Shown here piece by piece: positions 44,508-55,284 of a stretch of 64,000 bases of DNA. A program made the position numbers and the translations under genes. The notes under the pieces were generated by a model. That model saw nothing but the letters and a program-made list of their open reading frames with translations, was not told where the DNA came from and did not search any database. How positions within the stretch are numbered: the first letter of the stretch is position 1; the number at the start of each line of letters is the position of its first letter. This DNA comes from Burkholderiales bacterium (lineage in GTDB: Bacteria; Pseudomonadota; Gammaproteobacteria; Burkholderiales; Ga0077523): assembly GCA_022843925.1 (NCBI GenBank), contig JALHMS010000018.1, forward strand, positions 38,468 through 102,467, in the 5' to 3' direction.

Positions 44508-47500
44508 ATGCCGCCCCGATTCTCCGACCCAGTCATCCACGACGCATCGCGACCGGCGACGAGCGTGCAGTCGCCCGCGCCGTTGCTGGCGGATCAGTTG
44601 CGGTTGCTCTTCGCGAACTCGCCCACCGCCCAGTACATCAATCTCGCCGTTGCGGCGCTCGTCTTCACGGCACTCCTTCCGCATGTCGCTCCGGGTCGCG
44701 TGGTCGGCTGGATCTTCGCGATGTACGTCGTCGTGGGTTACCGGCTCGCACTGCGCTCCTTCCATGCACGCCGGCCCGACGCCCTCAGCGATGAAGCGTG
44801 GCTCGCGTGGTTCCGCCTGGGCGCCGCCGCCACCGGCGCCTGCTGGGGAGCGCTCTGGTTCCTGCTGCCTGCGAACGCGAGCCCCGCCACCGAACTGATG
44901 GTGGCCATGGTCCTTGCCGGCATGATCGGGGCTGGCGTACCCATCCTCTCTGCGGTCTTTGCCGCCTACCGCGATTTCGCCGTGCTGGCGCTCGTGCCCA
45001 CCGCAGTGGCTCTCTTCGCGCACGGCGATCGCATGCACCTCATCGCGGGCGTCATGGCCCTGCTCTACCTCGCCGGCGTGCTGAGCAGCGCGCATCGCTT
45101 CCGCAACGTGCTCTTCGAGAGCCTGCAACTGCGCTCCGAACAGAGCGACCTCGTGCGCTCGCTGAGCGCGGCCAACGCCGAGCTGCGCAGCATGCGCGAC
45201 ACCCTGGAGCGTCGGGTCGACGAACGGACCAACGCGCTGCGCCTGCAGCTCACGGAACGCGAGCGCGCCGAGGCGGCCCTGCGGTCGAACGAGGACATGT
45301 TCCGCCTCATCACCGACAACGTCTCCGACATGATCGCGGTGTGGGACCGCCATGGCAGCCAGCTATATGGAAGCCGGTCCCTGACCCGTGCCCTGGTCCG
45401 GCGGAACATCACGGGTTCCCGGCCCGGGTTCGGCGAAGTCCACCCCGACGATCTGGATCGCCTCCGGAAAGCCCTGCGGAACACGTTCGACACCGGCCAG
45501 GGATGCCACACGGAGTTGCGCCTGCTCGACGACGGTATCCGCGTCATCGACTGCGCCGTCGAACCGGTCAGCGCCGGCGGCGCGGAACCCGACAAGGTCG
45601 TCGTCGTGGCGCGCGATGTGACCCAGCGCCGTCAGGAGGAGGCCATCGTCCGGGAGGCGCGCGAACGCCTGGCGCTCGCGATCGAGGCCACGGGGCAGAT
45701 CCTGTTCGACGTGGATTGCGGCACCCGGAGCGTCTACCTCGACGCCCACTGGTCGGCCTGGCTGGGTGGCCCCGCGCGCGAGACCCGCGCGACCTTCGAC
45801 GAGCTGCTGCCGCTCGTGCCCGAGGAAGACCACGCCCAGATGCGCAACCGGTACGTCGCCGCGCTGAAGGGCGACGTCGGCGACTACTCCATGCAACACC
45901 GGATCCGCATGCCGGACGGGACGCACCGCTGGATCGTGTCGCGCGCCAAGGTGGTCGAGCGCGACGATCGTGGGCGCGCCCTCCGCCTGATCGGCACGAA
46001 CGTCGACATCACGGAACAGCGGCTGTCGGACCAACGGCTCCGCCTCATGGGGCGAGCGATCGACGACATGGCCGAGGGCGTCGTGATCCTCGATGCCGAC
46101 TGGCGGATCCTTTGGGTGAACCCCGCGTTCTGCCGGATCACCGGGTATCCGTCGGACGAGGCGGTGGGCAAGGTGAGCCAGGTCCTCAGATTCTCCGACA
46201 CAGCCGATCTGGGACAGGGGCTCGTCGCGAGCGTGCAGGCGCGCGGACACTGGGAGGGTCGACTCATGGACCGGCGGAAGTCGGGCGGGACGTATCCCGT
46301 CTGGGTGAGCGCCAGTGCGATGCGCGAGCCCGACGGACGCATCGGGAGTGTCGTGATCGTCTTCACCGACATCTCCCGCCAGGAGCAGGATGCCGAGCGG
46401 ATGCGCTACCTCGCGTTCCACGACAGCCTCACTGGCCTGCCGAACCGCTCGCTGTTCTTCCAGAGCGCCGGCGACCTCATCCGCCGCGCCGATCGGCACG
46501 GGCGGCATCTGGCCCTGCTGTTCGTCGATCTGGACCGGTTCAAGTCGGTCAACGATTCCCTCGGGCACGAGGCCGGCGACCAGGTGCTGATCGAGGTCGC
46601 GACGAGACTGCGTACCGCGCTGCGCGAGTTCGATGTCGTCGCACGACTGGGCGGCGACGAGTTCGCCATCCTGCTCGACGACATCGAACACGACGACACG
46701 GCCGGATCGGTCTCCGCCAAGCTGCTCGATTCACTGGCGGTGCCGATCATGGTCGGCGAGCATGCCCTGCACGTGCAGGCGAGCATCGGCATCAGCCGCT
46801 TCCCGGTTGACGGTGCGACGGCCGATCTGCTGCTGCGCCAGGCCGACGCCGCGATGTACCTGGCGAAACAGGAAGGCCGGAACCGCTTCCGCTTCTTCTC
46901 GCCCGAGATCACCGCAGATGTCCTGCAGCGCCTCGACCTGGCGTCGGACCTGCGGCTTGCCGTGGAGCGCGAGCAGCTCGTGCTGCACTACCAGCCGGCG
47001 GTGGACGCCACCGATGGTCGCATCCTCGGCGTGGAAGCCCTCCTGCGCTGGCAGCATCCCCAGCGGGGCCTGATGGGTCCGAACGACTTCATCCACGTGG
47101 CGGAGGAGACGGGCTCCATCGACACGATCGGCCGCTGGGTGCTCGAGACCGCCTGCCGCCAGTTGCACGCCTGGCAGTCCATGGGCCTGCCGCGCCTCAC
47201 CATGAAGGTGAATCTGTCCCCGCTGCAGTTCCGCCAGCCGACCCTGCTCCAGGAGGTCAAGGGCGCCATGGAGAGCAACCAGCTGGAACCGGGAACGCTC
47301 GAGATCGAGATCACCGAGAGCGCGGCGATGCAGGAACCCGAGCGCTCGGAGCGCGTGCTGACCGAGATGCGCAACATCGGCATCCGCGTCTCGCTGGATG
47401 ACTTCGGGACGGGCCACAGTTCGCTCGCCCAGTTGTCGCGGTTCCCGATCCAGGGCCTGAAGATCGACCGCACGCTCGTCGCCGCGCTCCCGGGCGATCG

Positions 47501-47729
47501 CAAGAATGCCGTCATCGCATCGACCGTCGCGTCGCTCTGCAGGAATCTCGGTCTCGATCTCGTCGGCGAAGGCGTCGAGCTGCCCTCGCAGGCGGAGTTT
47601 CTCCTGAGCCATGGATGTCGCCAGATGCAGGGCTTCCTGTTCAGCAAGCCCGTGGACGCGGCCACCGTGGAGCCGATGCTCTACCGCCAGCACCACGACG
47701 CCTGGACGGTCTCGACCACGTTGCAGTGA
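44508..47729 (+). CDS. Membrane multi-PAS GGDEF-EAL protein
   Basis: 1073 residues from MPPRFSDP; a TATACT -10-like box at 44471 favours this over earlier starts in the frame. N-terminal membrane sensor with about six segments (about 30-200), a coiled coil (205-255), three PAS units (about 255-640), GGDEF (about 650-810) with intact GGDEF and an REFD inhibitory site, then EAL (about 820-1065) keeping EALLRW, NLSPLQF, EITES, DDFGTG and EGVE. Both activities look competent. It should couple a membrane or redox signal to cyclic-di-GMP level. The stop is next to the junction with a decayed regulator gene. Confidence 0.93.
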   Translation: MPPRFSDPVIHDASRPATSVQSPAPLLADQLRLLFANSPTAQYINLAVAALVFTALLPHVAPGRVVGWIFAMYVVVGYRLALRSFHARRPDALSDEAWLAWFRLGAAATGACWGALWFLLPANASPATELMVAMVLAGMIGAGVPILSAVFAAYRDFAVLALVPTAVALFAHGDRMHLIAGVMALLYLAGVLSSAHRFRNVLFESLQLRSEQSDLVRSLSAANAELRSMRDTLERRVDERTNALRLQLTERERAEAALRSNEDMFRLITDNVSDMIAVWDRHGSQLYGSRSLTRALVRRNITGSRPGFGEVHPDDLDRLRKALRNTFDTGQGCHTELRLLDDGIRVIDCAVEPVSAGGAEPDKVVVVARDVTQRRQEEAIVREARERLALAIEATGQILFDVDCGTRSVYLDAHWSAWLGGPARETRATFDELLPLVPEEDHAQMRNRYVAALKGDVGDYSMQHRIRMPDGTHRWIVSRAKVVERDDRGRALRLIGTNVDITEQRLSDQRLRLMGRAIDDMAEGVVILDADWRILWVNPAFCRITGYPSDEAVGKVSQVLRFSDTADLGQGLVASVQARGHWEGRLMDRRKSGGTYPVWVSASAMREPDGRIGSVVIVFTDISRQEQDAERMRYLAFHDSLTGLPNRSLFFQSAGDLIRRADRHGRHLALLFVDLDRFKSVNDSLGHEAGDQVLIEVATRLRTALREFDVVARLGGDEFAILLDDIEHDDTAGSVSAKLLDSLAVPIMVGEHALHVQASIGISRFPVDGATADLLLRQADAAMYLAKQEGRNRFRFFSPEITADVLQRLDLASDLRLAVEREQLVLHYQPAVDATDGRILGVEALLRWQHPQRGLMGPNDFIHVAEETGSIDTIGRWVLETACRQLHAWQSMGLPRLTMKVNLSPLQFRQPTLLQEVKGAMESNQLEPGTLEIEITESAAMQEPERSERVLTEMRNIGIRVSLDDFGTGHSSLAQLSRFPIQGLKIDRTLVAALPGDRKNAVIASTVASLCRNLGLDLVGEGVELPSQAEFLLSHGCRQMQGFLFSKPVDAATVEPMLYRQHHDAWTVSTTLQ

Positions 47730-47734
47730 GTTCG

Positions 47735-48188
47735 CGGGTCGCGGGCCGACGCCGTGGGCGCCAACCGGGCGTCGCCGCCAGCGCCTTCGATACGTTGGAC
47801 GCAGGAAACATGTGGCCGCCCACGGACACGCTGCGGCCAAAGAGAACACGCCGGGATCACGCGCCGCCTGCATTATCTCCATCACGTGACGATTCACGCC
47901 GACGAGGGTCGGTGCCCGTCGCGGCCGACCGGTACCGTCGGGTTCGGGCGGCAGCAGACTTCGCGGCGCCACGAAGTACCCCGACCTCGGGCGCACCTCG
48001 ATGAGCCGCCGGTCCTCGAGATCCCGATACGCAGCGACGGCCGTCGCGACGCTCACGGACTCCCGCAACGCAAGGGCCCGGACCGACGGGAGGCGGACTC
48101 CGGAGCGATGCGCGCCGTTGGCCACGGACCGGGCCAGCCGGTCGGCAACGCTGCGATACAGAGGGACGTGATTGCTTCGGTGGTCCAT
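47735..48188 (-). pseudogene. Truncated, frameshifted MocR/GntR regulator
   Basis: The first 121 codons from MDHRSNHVPL encode a GntR winged helix (PLYRSVADRLARSV, SGVRLPSVRALA, GYFVAP) followed by the start of the PLP-aminotransferase-like domain (PTLVGVNRHVMEIMQ, GVFSLAAACP). Homology then continues in another frame as MFPASNVSKALAA (about 47771-47812), so there is a frameshift near 47825. About 320 further residues of a normal MocR protein are missing; the sequence runs into the end of the GGDEF-EAL gene. Non-functional remnant. Confidence 0.8.
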
Positions 48189-48627
48189 GATCCGATCATC
48201 GACCAGCGCATCGGAACCATACGGATACAGAGAATGCGGTGACGGAGCAACACAGACGCCCGATCCGCGGATCTGTACCGGTGCGCGACCTGACGGATCA
48301 TGACTGTCGACCTGCCGGGAGCGACCGTACCGTGGCCCCCTCGATGGACGAGGAGCCGCCACGGATGCGAAGCCGGAGTGGAAGTGCGAGACGCTGCCGA
48401 CAGGAACCTTGCTGACCCGACGCGGCGTCGCGGGCCTGTGCGTGCTGTGCCTCAGCGGCCGACTCTGATTGACCGAGGCGGGTCTCGCGATCGATCACAT
48501 GCTCCGGTCGGGGGAGCGCTGCGTGTTGGGAGGCACCGGACTCGTGGTCGTCGAAGCGCTGTGCGAGGCCGTATTGGTGCAGGGCTGGACCATGGTCGGA
48601 CCCGCATCCCTGCGAGGCGCTCGAGGA

Positions 48628-48682
48628 CCAAAAAGAGCCCCGCCGGTCCTCGGGGAAGGAGGACAGGACTGACGGCGGGGTT
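48628..48682 (-). terminator. Minus-strand intrinsic terminator-like hairpin
   Basis: CCCCGCCG and CGGCGGGG (outer arms) with GTCCTC/GAGGAC inside form a long stem; on the minus strand it is followed by CTCTTTTTGG. It would end a transcript coming from the region upstream of the TetR gene, where no gene is recognised. Confidence 0.6.
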
Positions 48683-48870
48683 GAAGGGGAGGAGTCCAGC
48701 CAACTTGCCGCCGGCGGGTGGAGGGTTCCCGTCGGCTCACCACGACAATCGCCCCGGAGAGCGCCTGCCAAACCGAGAATCGAAGGACTCTTGACAGTGG
48801 TTCGATGGGACCATGTCCCACACTGAGGAAGCGCCTCGAAACTGACCGAAAAGTCATATCCTTCAGTGAT

Positions 48871-48899
48871 TTGCAAAACCCTCGGGCGAGGCTTAGACT
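48871..48899 (+). promoter_or_regulatory. Sigma-70 promoter of the TetR gene
   Basis: TTGCAA at 48871-48876, 17-base spacer, TAGACT at 48894-48899. About 95 bases before the TetR start. Confidence 0.65.
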
Positions 48900-48929
48900 C
48901 GTCTTCGAGGTTTCATAAAGATCACTTAA

Positions 48930-48942
48930 TGAACGGCGTTCA
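48930..48942 (+). promoter_or_regulatory. Probable TetR operator palindrome
   Basis: TGAACG-G-CGTTCA is a perfect 13-bp inverted repeat just downstream of the predicted transcription start, and another CGTTCA half-site follows at 48956. Its position suits autorepression by the TetR protein encoded next. Confidence 0.6.
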
Positions 48943-48992
48943 CAATAATTTCCGACGTTCAGATCGTCAACCGTTTTCTATTCGGGTCGACC

Positions 48993-49700
48993 ATGGGTTC
49001 CACTGAACGTCGTGCGCGGGAACGTGCCGAGATGCGCGAACGGATCCTCGATGCCGCCAGGAATCTCTTCGCCTCCGAGGGCTACGAGGCGGTCACGCTG
49101 CGCAAGGTCGCGGACTGCATCGAGTACTGCCCGGCGACGATCTACAAGTATTTCGAGGACAAGGACGAGATGGTCCGGGCCCTCGTCGAGGACGACATCG
49201 CGATGGTCATGGCGACCATCCGGCCCAGCATGGCGGAGCAGACGCCGCTCGAGCGCCTGCGCAGTTTCGGCTGTGCGTACATCGAGATGGGCCTGGAGCG
49301 GCCGAACCACTATCGGCTCATGTTCATGACGCCCCTGCTGCCGGTCGACGACCCGCTCTTCCGGAAGAAGCGTGCGGATCCCCAGACCGATTCCTACGGA
49401 CTCTTCCTCTCGGTCGTGCAGGAGTGCGTCGATGCCGGACTCTTCCGGGCGGACATCACCGATGCCTGCCTGGTCGCGCAGACGATCTGGGCGGGACTCC
49501 ACGGCGTCATCTCGCTGCACATCGCGTGCGGCGGCAACGACACCTACGACTGGCGTCCGGTGCGCGACCGGGCGATCTTCCTGCATGACCTGATGATCAA
49601 CGGGATGCTGCGTGTCCCGGGGATCGTTCTGCCGACGTGCCCATCGAGCCGGCCTGTGGCAACGACCGAACCATCCCTCACCGAGGCGGTGACGCCTTGA
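48993..49700 (+). CDS. TetR/AcrR family regulator
   Basis: 235 residues. The N-terminal helix-turn-helix (about 15-60) reads RILDAARNLFASEGYEAVTLRKVA, then YKYFEDKDEMVRAL. The C-terminal ligand domain (about 80-205), with WAGLHGVISLH, fits the WHG-type subgroup. It is convergent with an acyl-CoA dehydrogenase/crotonase operon, so an acyl-CoA ligand is plausible. A low-complexity Ser/Pro/Thr tail follows residue 210. Confidence 0.92.
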   Translation: MGSTERRARERAEMRERILDAARNLFASEGYEAVTLRKVADCIEYCPATIYKYFEDKDEMVRALVEDDIAMVMATIRPSMAEQTPLERLRSFGCAYIEMGLERPNHYRLMFMTPLLPVDDPLFRKKRADPQTDSYGLFLSVVQECVDAGLFRADITDACLVAQTIWAGLHGVISLHIACGGNDTYDWRPVRDRAIFLHDLMINGMLRVPGIVLPTCPSSRPVATTEPSLTEAVTP

Positions 49701-49961
49701 AGCGTTGTTTCGCGGCCGACTCTTCGGCACCACCTCGGCGCCGGTGCTGCCGCCGCTGACCCGACGACAGGTGCCAGCAAGCGCATATCCCCCGCGTTGA
49801 GGCTGGCATCCCCGCACTGCGCGCCCCCCATCGCCGGGCCGACAGCCGGTCACATCGATGTCGTGAGAGGGAAAGCCGTCGACCTGTTCGTGAAGCAGAT
49901 CGAGCCCCGAACGAAGCAGCTCGGCATCAACCTGCTCTGACGCTTTCCGCTTCGAGCGGCA
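49701..49961. other. Intergenic region with a possible coding remnant
   Basis: Between the convergent TetR and crotonase genes. A 25-codon plus-strand frame at 49863-49940 reads like a protein C-terminus (GKAVDLFVKQIEPRTKQLG) and ends in a stop, but has no upstream continuation. Possibly the tail of a deleted gene; otherwise nothing seen. Confidence 0.3.
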
Positions 49962-50759
49962 TCAATCCTGCGGGAACACCGGCGGCCGTTTCTCGATGAA
50001 GGCGTTGACGGCTTCCGCGTGATGCGGCGTGCGGTGCGCGATGGCCTGATAGCCCGCAGACAGTTCCAGGAGCGACTCGAGCCGCACGTGCTGCCCTTCG
50101 CGCAGCAGCCGCTTCGTCATGCGCAGGGTCGGCCCGGGATTCCGGGCGATGCGCTCCGCCAGCTTCCGCGCCTCGTCCATCAGCGCGTCATGCGGCACGA
50201 CCCTTGACACCAATCCGCACGCGAGCGCCTGCGCGGCATCGATCGCATCGCCGGTGAACGACATCTCCGCGGCCTTCGACATGCCCACCACGCGGGGCAG
50301 CAGCCACGCACCGCCGTCGCCGGGCACGATACCCACGCGCACGAAGCTCTCCGCGAAGGTCGCCCGCTCCGACGCGATGCGGATGTCGCACATGCACGTG
50401 AGGTCGCAGCCTGCACCGATGGCCGGCCCGTTCACCGCTGCGATGGTCGGCACCTCGAGGTTGTAGAGCGCAAGCGGAATGCGCTGGATGCCGTGGCGGT
50501 ACTCGTCGCGGATCTTCGCGGGGTCGATCTGCTGCTCGAAGAAGCGGCGCATGTCCTTCACGTTGCCGCCCGACGAGAACGCCGTCCCGGCGCCGGTGAC
50601 GATCACCGCGCGCACCGACGGGTCGGCCGAGATCCGTTCGCACGCCTGCACGAACTCGCGCGCCGCGCTGTTGCCGGTGAGCACGTTGCGCAGTTCGGGT
50701 TCGTTCATCGTCAGGGTGACGACGGCACCGTGCTGTTCGTAGATCAGGAAATCGGCCAT
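49962..50759 (-). CDS. Enoyl-CoA hydratase/isomerase family protein
   Basis: 265 residues. Crotonase fold: oxyanion-hole loops AFSSGGNVKDM (about 60-70) and NGPAIGAGCDLTC (about 109-121). By alignment to classical enoyl-CoA hydratase the first catalytic Glu position carries Phe (AESFVRVGIVPG), while the second Glu is kept (KAAEMSFTGD). This suggests a reaction other than simple hydration, such as isomerisation. Start has GGAG eight bases upstream. Last gene of an operon after two acyl-CoA dehydrogenases, pointing to degradation of an unusual acyl-CoA. Confidence 0.9.
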   Translation of the reverse strand: MADFLIYEQHGAVVTLTMNEPELRNVLTGNSAAREFVQACERISADPSVRAVIVTGAGTAFSSGGNVKDMRRFFEQQIDPAKIRDEYRHGIQRIPLALYNLEVPTIAAVNGPAIGAGCDLTCMCDIRIASERATFAESFVRVGIVPGDGGAWLLPRVVGMSKAAEMSFTGDAIDAAQALACGLVSRVVPHDALMDEARKLAERIARNPGPTLRMTKRLLREGQHVRLESLLELSAGYQAIAHRTPHHAEAVNAFIEKRPPVFPQD

Positions 50760-50777
50760 CGGGGGCTCCGGAATCGG

Positions 50778-50804
50778 GAAGAAGAAGAAGAAGAAGAAGA
50801 AGAA
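50778..50804 (+). repeat. (GAA)9 trinucleotide repeat
   Basis: Nine perfect GAA units, read as TTC on the coding (minus) strand, in the 54-bp gap between the second acyl-CoA dehydrogenase stop and the crotonase start. It lies 19-45 bases before the crotonase ATG, just upstream of the ribosome-binding site. Length change by slippage would alter leader length but not a reading frame. Confidence 0.98.
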
Positions 50805-50813
50805 GCGGCGGAA

Positions 50814-51836
50814 CTACGCCGCCGGCGGGGCAGCGCGCAGCACGATCGCGTCGAGGACCGGCCCCTCCGCTGCCAAAAGCGCGCGGCCGACCACACCTTG
50901 CCAGCGCCGTTCGGTGCCGAAGGCAAGCCGCCAGGCATGCAGGCGACGCGTGTAGAGCTGGAGGTCGAACTCGGCGGCGATACCGATGGCACCGTGCACC
51001 CCATGGGCGATGGATGTCACCTCGACCACCGCCTCGCTCGTCCGCGCTTTCGCGATCGCGGCGCGCAACGGATCGGGTTCGATGCCCTCGGCGAGCATCC
51101 CGATCGACGCGGCCATGCGCGCCGCGGCGACCTGCTCGGCCATCACCGCGAGCTGCTGCTGGACCGCCTGGAAGGCGGCGAGCGGCTTGCCGAACTGCGC
51201 GCGGGTGGACGCGTGCGCGAGCGTCATCTCCAGCAGACGTTCCATCGCGCCGGCGATGCGCGTGGCCATGAGACAGGCACCGATCGCCATCCAGTCCATC
51301 CCGCGCGGGATCGGCGTGGTGCCTGCGGGCTGTGCGTGCCAGAACACATCGGTGGCGACGGTGCCGCCTCGAAAGACGGCCTCGGAGCGGTGCTCGCGTA
51401 CGGGAACGAGCATGGCCCCCTCGGCCACCGTAGCGAGGATCCAGTCGGCCGCTGCACCATCGGGCACACCGCGGCAGAGCATGCGACCGTCGGCATCGAC
51501 GCTGGTCTGCGGTGCGATCGCGACGAAGCCGTCCGGTGCAGCGCCCCCCGCTCCGGCGAATGCCGCGCGCGCGATCATCGTGGCGTCGAGTGGCCACGGC
51601 AGCAGGCGCCGCGCGCAGGTCCGCAGCAGTTCGTCGGCCATCCTGAGCGGGAGACCCGCCCCGCCCGACGCCTCCGGCATCAGCAGGTCCGCGAATCCGG
51701 AGTCGATCCACGCTTGGCGTGCGTTGCCGGCGTCGTCGCCCGCCTCCACGGCACGCACCACCGCGGGCGTCCCGTGCACCGAGAGCAGCTTCTCCAGCGG
51801 ATCGAGAAAGGGCGAAACGGTCGCGGGCGAAGGCAT
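50814..51836 (-). CDS. Acyl-CoA dehydrogenase, small partner
   Basis: 340 residues, shorter than the usual 380. Start and the preceding stop overlap as TGATG, indicating tight coupling. The C-terminal domain is recognisable (RAQFGKPLAAFQAVQQQLAVMAEQV, HGVHGAIGIAAEFDLQLYTRR) but the middle, including the FAD-contact strand region, is degenerate and no GGT/EGT-E catalytic loop is evident. Such reduced subunits occur in heteromeric acyl-CoA dehydrogenases (PimC/PimD type, and the steroid-degrading FadE pairs) where the active site is shared. Confidence 0.88.
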   Translation of the reverse strand: MPSPATVSPFLDPLEKLLSVHGTPAVVRAVEAGDDAGNARQAWIDSGFADLLMPEASGGAGLPLRMADELLRTCARRLLPWPLDATMIARAAFAGAGGAAPDGFVAIAPQTSVDADGRMLCRGVPDGAAADWILATVAEGAMLVPVREHRSEAVFRGGTVATDVFWHAQPAGTTPIPRGMDWMAIGACLMATRIAGAMERLLEMTLAHASTRAQFGKPLAAFQAVQQQLAVMAEQVAAARMAASIGMLAEGIEPDPLRAAIAKARTSEAVVEVTSIAHGVHGAIGIAAEFDLQLYTRRLHAWRLAFGTERRWQGVVGRALLAAEGPVLDAIVLRAAPPAA

Positions 51837-52987
51837 CAGCGCAACCCCAGCCCGCGCGCGATCATGCCGCGGAGGATCTCCCGCGTGCCGCCGCGCAGCG
51901 AGAACGACGGCGCCACGTGCGTCACGTAGGCGAGCGCCTGCATCAGCGCCGCGGCGGCGGGCGGACCATCCTCGGCACCGATGACGTCGGCGATCGCGAC
52001 CGGCATCGCCTGCTCCAGCGCCGTGCCGAGATCCTTCACGAGCGCCGCCTCGACCACGGGACTCTCGCCCGCTGCGAGCTTCGCCGTCACGGCCACACAC
52101 AGCTCGCGCAGCACCGCGAGATGCGTCGCCAGCCGCCCGGCGAGCACCACCGAGGCCTGGTCCGGCACCGCGCGACTGCGGACGTGCGCGATCCACGCAT
52201 CGAAGAGCGCGAGGCTCGAATAGATGCGCTCCGGGCCGCTGCGCTCGAACGCCAGTTCGGCCGTCACCTGGGCCCAGCCGTCGCCCTCCTGCCCGACGAT
52301 GGCGTCCTCACCGAGCATCACATCGTCGAAGAACACCTCGGAGAAATGCGCGTCGCCGGCGAGATCCCGGATGGGACGGATGGTGACGCCGGGCGCTGCG
52401 AGGTCGACGATGACCTGCGAGAGTCCGCGGTGCCGGTCGTCGTGGGTACCCGACGTGCGCACGAGCGCGATCATGTAGTGGCTGCGCGGTGCATTGGTGG
52501 TCCAGAGCTTCTGTCCGGACAACCGCCAGCCGCCCTCGACGCGCTCGGCCTGCGTGCGGACGCTCGCGAGGTCGGAGCCGGACTGCGGTTCGCTCATGCC
52601 GATGCAGAAGAACGACTCGCCCCGACAGATGCGCGGCAGATGGAAGCGCTTCTGCGCCTCCGTCCCGTACTTCAGGAGGAGCGGTCCGCTCTGTCGATCG
52701 GCGATCCAGTGGGCGCCCACGGGCGCACCGGCGGCCAACAGTTCCTCCACGAGGACGAAGCGCGCGAAGGGGCCGCGCCCGCCGCCGCCGTACTCGACAG
52801 GCAGCGTGAGCCCGAGCCAGCCCCGGGCGCCGAGGGCCTGGCTGAACCCGGCATCGAATCCCATCCACGACCGCGATCGCGAGGCGAGCGGCCACGCTGG
52901 GGCGTGCCGGCGAAGGAACTCCCGTACGTCGCTGCGAAGATCAGCATCTTCAGCCGGAATCGCCACGAGCGGCAATGCTTCGATCAA
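51836..52987 (-). CDS. Acyl-CoA dehydrogenase, large partner
   Basis: 383 residues, TTG start with GAGG upstream. Standard domains: GLTLPVEYGGGG (about 60-70), IGMSEPQSGSDLASVRTQA (about 128-146), WRLSGQKLWTTNA, and the C-terminal LRGGTREILRGMIARGLG. The usual catalytic Glu of the EGTSEI loop is Gly here (GGTREI), as in the PimC-like subgroup. It oxidises an acyl-CoA to the enoyl form and passes electrons to ETF. It is the first gene of the operon and probably forms a heteromer with the short dehydrogenase. Confidence 0.91.
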   Translation of the reverse strand: MIEALPLVAIPAEDADLRSDVREFLRRHAPAWPLASRSRSWMGFDAGFSQALGARGWLGLTLPVEYGGGGRGPFARFVLVEELLAAGAPVGAHWIADRQSGPLLLKYGTEAQKRFHLPRICRGESFFCIGMSEPQSGSDLASVRTQAERVEGGWRLSGQKLWTTNAPRSHYMIALVRTSGTHDDRHRGLSQVIVDLAAPGVTIRPIRDLAGDAHFSEVFFDDVMLGEDAIVGQEGDGWAQVTAELAFERSGPERIYSSLALFDAWIAHVRSRAVPDQASVVLAGRLATHLAVLRELCVAVTAKLAAGESPVVEAALVKDLGTALEQAMPVAIADVIGAEDGPPAAAALMQALAYVTHVAPSFSLRGGTREILRGMIARGLGLR

Positions 52988-53150
52988 GTACGGCCTCGCA
53001 CGGTGATGGAGTCCTGCGGCGTGGGCGCGCGCATGGTGGGTCGGACGCTAGAAGGCCGCGCTGTGGCCTGTCAAGGAAGCCCTGCGCATCGTCCGGATCG
53101 TGGACGATCGCGCCGCAGCCATGGCACCCGCTGGCACCCGACAAACGACA

Positions 53151-53170
53151 ACGCCCTCCGGAGAGGGCGT
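53151..53170. terminator. Hairpin after the RhlE-like gene
   Basis: ACGCCCTC (53151-53158) and GAGGGCGT (53163-53170) pair round a CGGA loop, about 30 bases beyond the helicase stop on the minus strand; a weak T-rich tail follows. Probable terminator. Confidence 0.6.
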
Positions 53171-53199
53171 CGCATCAGTGCATACATCCAGCGGGAGTA

Positions 53200-55284
<2,085 letters not shown>

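Larger units (their letters stand above)
48189..48992. other. 804-bp region without a convincing gene
   Basis: No intact gene is seen. It contains a possible decayed receiver-domain fragment (about 48499-48615, plus strand), a strong hairpin with a minus-strand T-run (48641-48682) and, at its right end, the promoter and operator of the TetR gene. GC content falls toward the right. Together with the adjoining pseudogene this marks a decaying stretch or old deletion/insertion site. Confidence 0.6.

Noticed and set aside
48300..48876. Overlapping frames of 160-190 codons on both strands between the MocR remnant and the TetR gene
   Set aside because: Composition resembles random high-GC frames; no start signals or family match except the weak receiver-like segment reported separately.
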